This document shows, one piece after another, positions 56,900 through 64,000 of a DNA stretch of 64,000 bases (within the stretch, counting starts at the first letter, position 1; every line of letters begins with the position of its first letter). The notes under the pieces were generated by a model that was given only the letters and a program-made list of their open reading frames with translations, was not told the DNA's origin and did no database searches. Location of the stretch: NCBI GenBank assembly GCA_036971475.1, contig JBAIZL010000002.1, forward strand, positions 129,796,033 to 129,860,032, given 5' to 3'. The translations under genes were made by a program, and so were the position numbers. This stretch comes from Prosapia bicincta. Taxonomy: Eukaryota; Arthropoda; Insecta; Hemiptera; Cercopidae.

Positions 56900-58005
56900 T
56901 AAAAATGTTTTTGTTGTGTTACCTGTTTTTTTTTTTTTTTGTAGTTGACTTTATTTGCATCAGTTTGCTCAGAACTAAATTTACAATTTCTACAAATATT
57001 TTTTTTAGAACATTATGTGTTTATTACAATTTTTACAAAGTTATTTTACGTCAAACAAAACACGAGACTGCAGGTGAATTAGATTTTAACCATAATATTT
57101 CAAAAACTAACAAAAGGCACATTTCCGTTATCTATTTTTCATTTTATCAGATCAGAAACCATAAACAATAATTTAAATAATGACAGTACAAGCTTATTTA
57201 ATATGAGGAGTGAAGATCTGGATGGAAACTTACGTTTCTTGACCTATGTTTGTATGAACTTTTGTTGTTATATTTCGATGCAGATTCACCTCCCGAAAGA
57301 TTTTCGTTTCAACGGGAGACAGTGTAAAGCCTACTCAATACTTTTCTCAGGTGGGAGACCTTAGACAATGTTGCGCAACATTTCGTAGTGTAAACTTGTT
57401 GCGAGACATTGTTGTCAGTTATCAGTGATATGATTCGTGAGGAATACTTGACATTCAATTGCTTTTGTTTATTTCGCTCATATTTTGTTTCCGATTGTTT
57501 TTGTGATTTAAATATGTTACCTACGGAAAAATGTTTTGTTTCTCATAGAAGTTTTCACTGTACAAATTGTTTATGGGAAGTTATAAATCTCGATTATAAA
57601 ATTCGCAATAAACAAACAAAGGTGATCGAAGAACTAGCCAAAATATATGAAATATCCGTGGGGGTGTGAGAAACAAATCCATGTATGGTAGAATGATTAC
57701 TCTAAATGTGGTTTCTCTTTTTTTAATATTTCTGCTTAGAAGCTTTAGAAATTTTCAAAATCACGGGTAAGGTTTCGGAACTCCGTGGGGTCTTCCAGTT
57801 TCAGTGTTGAAAGTAAATTGTAACAGAAACGAGGTCCCTCTGCAAACCCTTTTACCAACTCTGTTTTGCTATTCAAAATTATAACAGAGCAAACAGTGAT
57901 CCTAACAAAGTCAGCCATATATACTAACCAACAAGTGTGTACACGCAACAAAGTCTCTAAAATGTCTATAGACAATCGCTCGAGTTTGTCTAATAGTACT
58001 AACTT
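56900..58005. other. No supported gene
   Basis: Short open frames (98 codons at 56875, 86 codons at 57409, 115 codons minus at 57745) show no recognised motif. The part nearest 58005 may be the 3' UTR of the minus-strand retrotransposon fragment. Confidence 0.35.
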
Positions 58006-58009
58006 TACT

Positions 58010-58490
58010 TTATCCAATGCCAGATCTTGGCATTTCTGCCTTTCTCCTCCTAGCCTTCCAGTACAGACAATGCTGGCTTCGGTCTTCCACATTTTGCAAA
58101 GCTGTGCAATTCCAAAGATGTGGAGCGTCCTTCTTTTGGCAGTTGCACAGAGGACAAATATCTGAGGCTGCTAAACCTATTTTATATAGATGGGCTTGCA
58201 GATAGTCATGGCCCGTAAGAATTCTGAATCTGGCAACCGCTTCCACTCTAGGTAGGCTATATGGTATTAGCACTGTGTGCGCCAGGCCCTTCCATATCTT
58301 CAGTGTATTTGGCTTTTGCATTGTCTCTGTTTGGCTTTGGTTCTCAGCCAACTCTGCTGGTCATTTAGCACTACCCAAGGGACACGTACAGCTTAAAGTT
58401 GCTGTGGACGCGACCAACTTTGTCCCCCTGTCTAATAGTGTGGACGAGGCTAATCCTAGAAAACAATACTAATCCTAGTTTTAGAATGAG
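58010..58490 (-). pseudogene. Non-LTR retrotransposon ORF2 C-terminus
   Basis: Minus strand. The far end reads LLDRGTKLVASTATLSCTCP then LGSAK and a stop, matching the last part of RNase H and the linker. It continues KIWKGLAHTVLIPYSLPRVE, AVARFRILTGHDYLQAHLYK, CPLCNCQKKDAPHLWNCTAL and ends YWKARRRKAEMPRSGIG. The C-x2-C-x(8)-H-x3-C finger and the FRxLTGHDYLxxHL block are diagnostic of I/Jockey/R1-type ORF2 tails. 5' truncated, with at least one stop. Related to 6130-6385, and lacks the minisatellite. Confidence 0.82.
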
Positions 58491-58494
58491 CGCA

Positions 58495-58820
58495 CTGGGA
58501 GATTGAAGGAGTATTGCGTGACATTGGCTAATATTGTGGCAGTTGTTGGAAATTTGAAAAGTTTTGTTTATCGTGATAATGAAGCTAATTAACCAGTGCG
58601 AGAGCTGCTTAATACAGAATTAAAAAATTCTGTCGTATAATTACAAACGGGAGTTAAATACTCGTAATACGATTTATAAAATAGAATCACGCAAGTCATT
58701 ATAGACACGTCCAGAGCGTGACGTCATCAACTCAAGCTTCAATAGTTCAACAATCCTTGGATATATTTATACTTTATACTAATGTTCTAACAACAAGTAA
58801 TATAAACACATATTTTTCAA
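58495..58820. other. No recognisable feature
   Basis: AT-rich, no supported gene. Confidence 0.35.
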
Positions 58821-58823
58821 AGC

Positions 58824-59160
58824 CAATTCCTACTTACGTCATCAAAAAAAGATTTTATTTTGGTTAATTTTTATTAGATAATTACAATTAATATAAATAA
58901 AGTATAATAACCTAAAACAGCTGTTCTACCCTATAACCTATAACATAAAATCAGCTATTTTATGAAATCATATGTTATCACTTATTTTAAGCCAAATGGG
59001 ACGAAATAAAATTATTGTATACTTTGCCCGTTTTGTGAAAAGCTTTTCTCCTAAATCAATATATTTGAACTTAAGTGGATGAACAAAAAGTATTTTAATT
59101 AAAGATTGAAAATTTTAACAAGATATATAGAAGATTCCTTCTTTTATAATAGAAGGGATT
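58824..59160. mobile_element. MITE-like TIR element, copy M6 (shortened)
   Basis: Starts CAATTCCTACTTACGTCATC and ends AATAGAAGGGATTG. Contains AAAACAGCTGTTCTAC and AAATCATATGTTATCACTTA. About 75 bp shorter than M1 in the middle. Confidence 0.78.
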
Positions 59161-59485
59161 GGTAAAATTACAAAAAACTCATAAAATGCAGTACTTGATA
59201 TAGTCGTATAAATTATGTTTTTTTATACTTATATAAATTTCACAATAAATGTGTAATATTTATAAAATTTACTTTCAAATTTTATTAATTAAGTCTTAAT
59301 AAATGAACTTAATTAATATATTTATAAGGTTGATAAAATTACAAAAAATTCATAAAATGCAGTGCGTGATATAGCCGTATAAATTATTATTTTTTTACAT
59401 ATTTAAATTTCACAATAAATGTGTAATATTTATAAAGTTTATTTTCAAATTTTATTAATTAAGTCCCAATAAATGAACCTATTAA
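59160..59485 (+). repeat. Tandem duplication, unit about 162 bp
   Basis: CATAAAATGCAGT...GATATAG.CGTATAAATTAT...TTTCACAATAAATGTGTAAT and TTTTATTAATTAAGTC occur twice in order, about 162 bp apart, with roughly one difference per ten bases. Confidence 0.8.
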
Positions 59486-59489
59486 AAAC

Positions 59490-61385
59490 CATATTTACCG
59501 TTAGCATACTAGAAAATGATATAATTTTCCTTACACATACATTTAACTTAAAAGTAACATAAATTACACGAGTAATTAAAAAACGAAATCATCACTATCA
59601 CATAGTTTAATCAAATATATGATATTTCTATATGTGCAGGAAACTGCAAACATAACCCTCAAACAACCTATGATAACAAAAAACAGCTGTTATCTTAACC
59701 TATTGCCTTGTTTGTCACGATTTATCGATTTGCGTAGCAAAAAAATTCATTTAGTAACATTAAAAATGTATCGCAACTGTGACATTATGAATCTTATAAG
59801 CACTAATGTTGTCAAACACTTACGTCTGGTGGATCTGAGACGAGAAATCTTTTACGTATTACCAAAGAATTGTATTTCTTTGTTAATAGACTGTCCCCGT
59901 CTTCATGATCTTTGATTTGAAAATGTTTTCTTACTTCTTGCAGAGGGAGTTTTGTGGTCGGAAATGTTCTCTTGCTTCTTGCGGGCGCAGTTTTATGATC
60001 GGAAATGTTACTTTTGCGTTTATAGAGGAAATTAAAAACTACACGTCATGCAACAATGACACGACAGTTGTTGGCAACCTGTATAGTTTATGGAGGGCAT
60101 TAGTTACACGTTTGTAATTGCCTGTTAGAAATATGGCTCGTTTGGATAACACGTAAGAAAGAAATTGTAAATAATTCCTGGATCCTTTGTCGAAACGTAA
60201 TATTAGTATCAAAAATTAAACTACCTAGGAAAGGTCTATAACATGCTGATAATTGTAATATGGATTGCAAAGTAAAACTGAAAATCTGGATTGTTTATAA
60301 TAGTTTAAAGAACTAAGTTTCCGTTACGTTTTTCTAGAACATCAGAAGTTTTTTTAAAAAAATTTTACCTTTCAAAAGAAGTATGTGTAAAACTTGTAAA
60401 CAACTGATATCGACGAAGCGCTCTGCCCTGACAAATTTAATTTTCTCTCGAAATTACTGCGCCATTAGATTTTTATATGTTTTCCTGATTTCTAATTCCT
60501 TTACCGCCTACCAATAACATTATATATGTACACCGCGCTTTATTTTATCTGTTTGAGTCTGCATTGTATACATACGTGTTGGGCTATGTGTACCACTATG
60601 TTATAAATACTTGTTATCTTAAGATCGTTTATTCTTTTATCGAATTTAGCGACCAGAGTGGAAATTATACTATTTTTTGCCCTTTGGACTCACCAAAACC
60701 TCCCCAGCTCCCGTGACAACCATCTAATAGCAAGCTGCCTCCGTCTCACATGCTCATGCGTATAGTATACCTATCATGCTTGAAGGATTCATAGATTGCC
60801 CATGTACCAAGCTAAAATATATTTCTTGGAAAATCAGGAGATGTTAAACAAACCATTACGGTTAGATTCGCTCTAAGAGCGGAATAAAAAAAAAACTTGA
60901 CAGAGAGAAACCTTGTCAGGTAAAACCCCGTGATAGATCAGGAACCCTAGGGATTAGGATAACCTTATGCTAAGGGGTAAGAAGGAATATTATCTTACGT
61001 GTTCCTTGTTTTCACACACATAGCCGAAAAATGATCCAACTGAACCATATCAACATTGCGTCTATATAATATTTTACGTTAAAGCAATAGTTTTCTTCTT
61101 TGTGACGTGTGGAGGTTACAAGACGTTTAAGGCACGAGATAAGGATACATGAAGGATTCTGAATAATAATCTACGATAAGATTTAAGTATGGACATTAAA
61201 ACATCTGGTCTGGGAACATGGGTCGATGCCTACCGGAAGGGTGGAATATCGTTAGAACGATAGAAAGGATGGGATGCTCTTCTGGTTCTAGCAAAGAAGA
61301 AGATCTAGCCAGAGAGGCTTTTTGGAAATATTTTTACTGTCTAACGGCATCAAGTAATTCGTTTAATCATATGTTCTAATAATTA
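59490..61385. other. No recognisable gene; small 41 bp duplication at 59934-60015
   Basis: CTTCTTGCAGAGGGAGTTTT and CTTCTTGCGGGCGCAGTTTT lie 41 bp apart, each followed by GGAAATGTT. The 98-codon frame at 59619-59915 has no recognised motif. Confidence 0.35.
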
Positions 61386-61389
61386 CGTC

Positions 61390-61830
61390 TTTAGGTGTGC
61401 AGGATTTGGCCAGAACATTTGCCTCCTCCGAACTGATGAGCACACAAATTTTCAGGATTTGCCTAATATATCTCAACCGAATCATTGTTTTCTCTAATCT
61501 GGCGAGTTGATGGGTTTTCAAGAATTTCTCTTCATATCTGGACTGGACATTTGCCTCATCCTAACTGATGAGCACATAGATTTGCACTTTTCCGCTGTAC
61601 CTAGCCAGAGCGAATAACTTTTCTGAATTGGTGATCCAAAATGTTTTCAGGAATAGGCATCGTATATGAACAGAGCCTCTGCTTTCTCTGAAATGGTGAG
61701 CAAATAATTTTGCCAGATCTGACCATCATTTCTGGTGAGAATTTTGCTTTATCTGTACTGGTGATCCGATTGGTTAGCAAGGCTTTGCCATCACATCTGG
61801 CCAAATCCGTGGCTTTTTCTTATCGAGTGA
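61390..61830 (+). repeat. Degenerate tandem repeat
   Basis: Pieces such as CATTTGCCTC.TCC.AACTGATGAGCACA (61418 and 61553) and diverged forms TGAATTGGTGATCC, GAAATGGTGAGCAAATA, TGTACTGGTGATCCG recur. The unit is irregular (about 45-65 bp, with one 135 bp step). Confidence 0.45.
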
Positions 61831-61839
61831 GCTTCGAAC

Positions 61840-62460
61840 CCCTTGTTTAATCCAACCTCTTTCCACCTATGTTCCCTGATCATCTATTTAAGCGAGGATA
61901 AAAATAGGCACGTCTCTATAACGTTAGAGAGCAGGCTACTCAACGTATGCGGCCCTCCACACAAGCCATCCTCCCTTGGCTTATGATCAGGGGTTCTTTA
62001 TGAACGTAACCTCTAAATTCACAGTAATCTTGTACAATTAAGAAGCAAGTTTTATGTCTCGACAGAAAAACTGTCACACATTATTTCTATTATTAAAATA
62101 TATAAATATATGTAAACATCTCAAAAACGTCGCCGCTTTGTTTCCTAATGATGCTGATTTACATCGAATGCAAACAAAAAGCAGGCAAAAAATGCCGCCG
62201 TATCAAGCCGCAACAAACGAACAAGCTAAGCACTTTATAATTACCCAGATAAAATACGCTTTGTTTGGAATTACTAGCAAAGAGTGAATCGATGTATCTG
62301 TCAACAAAGATCGATTGCTGTAAACAAACTGCGCCCCTTATATGGCCACAGTACGGAGACGACCGGAGGTAGATCGCACCGCGTATTGGGGATATTCTTG
62401 TGAAGGCTTCTGTACTGAGGAAACTGGACGCATCCGTGGGTTCACCGGTGAACTTTACTT
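61840..62460. other. No recognisable feature
   Basis: No supported gene or repeat. Confidence 0.35.
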
Positions 62461-62465
62461 TTAGA

Positions 62466-62575
62466 AAGAATCTTAAGTAACTTGTTTTATTTGTTATTTT
62501 TTATTATTTTTGTGGTATTGAGGGTTCTTTTCAATATTTTCATATTATACCACGTGCTCTTGATATTGTGTTTTA
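62466..62575. repeat. Solo arm of the 36 kb palindrome
   Basis: CTTAAGTAACTTGTTTTATT, TTTTTATTATTTTTGTGGTA, GGGTTCTTTTCAATATTTTC and GTGCTCTTGATATTGTGTTT are the reverse complement of 36345-36460. The copy stops just before the ribozyme. Confidence 0.75.
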
Positions 62576-62579
62576 CTTT

Positions 62580-62905
62580 TAGAATAAAGTTTTATTAGAA
62601 AAATTACAACTTGAAAACCCTAAGTTATCTACTTTTTTCAGAACATTATTTTAATACTCGTCAGAACAATAATAATATACCACTACAAACGTAAATATAC
62701 TCCAAACAGTTAATCTAATTTAAAATGAATGTAGTCTTTTACTCATTTAATACGTTCACATACCAAGAGGTAATCCTAGGAGGCAGAAAATTGTATTCAC
62801 TAAAAAAATTGTAGTAAAAGAATTGAAAATTCTTTGTCATTTAATGTCATAAACTCGTATTTTTTTCTAAATACAAATATTAACAAATATTTTTTTAAAA
62901 TTTTC
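62580..62905. other. No recognisable feature
   Basis: AT-rich, no supported gene. Confidence 0.35.
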
Positions 62906-62909
62906 AACT

Positions 62910-63262
62910 CAATTCCTACGTAGGACAACAACAAAAATCATTTCAGTAACTTTTTATTAAATAGTTTGAATTAATATAAATAAATTAGCATAATCTATGC
63001 GTTAAAACAGCTGTTCTATCACATAACCTGTAACATAAAATCAGCTGTTTTATGAAATCATATGCTATTACTTATTTTAAGCCAATTGGGACGAAATAAC
63101 TATATTGCATACCTTGCCCCTTTTGTGAAATGTATTTCTTACATATAAAACTAAACTAATCGTATTATTAAATTAATATTTGAAAAAACTGTATTTACAT
63201 CAAGTGTCATCCACTACAAGTTTAAAAAAATGTATTTGACTTGAGTTATTGAATAAAAAGTA
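62910..63262. mobile_element. MITE-like TIR element, copy M7 (right end missing)
   Basis: Starts CAATTCCTACGTAGGACAAC and contains AAAACAGCTGTTCTATCACA, ATAAAATCAGCTGTTTTATG and TTGCCCCTTTTGTGAAA. The expected AGTAGGAATTG end is absent; unrelated sequence begins at about 63263. Confidence 0.75.
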
Positions 63263-63299
63263 TACCCTTACGAATTGTCTGCCTAGAAATATTTGGAGA

Positions 63300-63830
63300 T
63301 CATTATCAAACTCAACCTAATTAGCCTAGAGGTTGACGAAATCTCCTGTACCCATCGGCCATTGAGGTCTAACGGAATTAAGCCCGCTAGGACCAAATCA
63401 CTAGACTGGAGCCCGCTCCTTAGGTAAGGTCAAACCGAGAGTGGAGTAAGGTCCTATTGCACTATCTGGACCGAACTAATCAGACAGGGTATAAGGGTAA
63501 GGAAACCTGACCGGTCGGAAGGTTCTACTGGTCTCGAGAAGTTCCAGAAAAACGGTCGAACCACTGTTCATGGTTGGAGTTTGTCTCGTTCCAGGAGCGG
63601 TTCGATGATCAGTCTAGACCTTTTAGCAAGGTCACAAGACTCTTACATACTGGTACCACGGGTCGTGGCATCAAGCCCCATCATTTTGTCACCAGGACGG
63701 AATTCACAAGCAGGACGGAATTCATGGGGGTCGATATTTCATACGTTAGAAGTAGAAGTCCTGAGCGTAGGATCTTGTGGTCTTTGAGACGGATATCGAG
63801 TCAAAGGACTGGACTTTAGTCACATTCCTA
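63300..63830 (-). repeat. Diverged relative of the 12.5-13.5 kb repeat
   Basis: The reverse complement contains GGTACCAGTATGTAAGAGTC, TTGTGACCTTGC, TGATCATCGAACCGCTC and GACAAACTCCAACCATGAAC, which line up with ACCAGTATGCAAGAGTCTTG and the following parts of the 376 bp unit and its third copy. The open frames on the plus strand (81 and 68 codons) are unrecognised. Confidence 0.5.
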
Positions 63831-64000
63831 AGCGTCAACATCTTTCTTCTTCTTTTTTATAACAGCGTTTCGCACGACCAACCTGTTTCTGACTAAATGT
63901 GTCTGAGGCTTACTGAACAGGGGTGGTACGGGAGTAGGAAATCCCAGTCGGTTGTACCCATCGGCCGTCTAGAAGATAATAAACCAGTTACACTTTGAAG

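Noticed and set aside
61420..61585. AACTGATGAGCACA as hammerhead cores
   Set aside because: CTGATGAG occurs twice, but no complementary stem II with CGAAA follows; it belongs to a degenerate tandem repeat.

Overview
This is a gene-poor, AT-rich stretch of an animal nuclear genome, most likely an insect. The evidence is two fragments of non-LTR retrotransposon ORF2, Penelope-like retroelement (PLE) debris, many small inverted-repeat transposons, long TA and TG microsatellites and several long satellite arrays. A hemipteran would fit, but nothing here proves the order. I see no convincing host protein-coding gene, rRNA, functional tRNA or CRISPR array. Almost all short open frames are chance frames in AT-rich or repeated DNA.

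Layout. 1-1500: a palindrome and a GA-rich degenerate repeat. 2176-6385: one decayed non-LTR retrotransposon whose RNase H and terminal zinc-finger segments are separated by about 53 copies of a 70-71 bp minisatellite. 6.4-14.3 kb: small transposons, a 170 bp tandem repeat and a 376 bp duplication. 14.3-15.5 kb: a 47/95 bp array with a 475 bp higher-order period. 16.7-19.7 kb: long TG, TA and GA tracts. 18.8-45.8 kb: a field of palindromic elements carrying hammerhead-ribozyme-like motifs, mixed with PLE coding remnants (GIY-YIG endonuclease and C-terminal pieces). 46.6-52.3 kb: a highly homogeneous 157 bp satellite of about 36 copies. 52.6-53.5 kb: a 126 bp satellite whose period is a multiple of three, so it stays open for 209 codons. 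53.5-64 kb: more small transposons, a second non-LTR ORF2 end on the minus strand, and degenerate repeats.

The most notable signal is the ribozyme field. I count about 21 hammerhead-like motifs in six sequence classes. Ten to twelve have an intact CTGAnGA core, stem II, GAAA box and at least a short stem I. Most lie as minus/plus pairs in the two arms of palindromes. All share one extra A or T between the core and stem II, and most have a short self-complementary stem III (AACGTT, AAGCTT, ATGTACAT), which suggests cleavage as dimers. In one class the ribozyme core supplies the tandem TGA TGA stops of the PLE reading frame, which ties the ribozymes to the retroelement directly.

A second theme is tandem amplification inside dispersed elements: the 71 bp array within the non-LTR element, the 183 bp array within a dispersed element at 27.5-28.7 kb, and the 170 bp array related to a palindrome at 42.4 kb.
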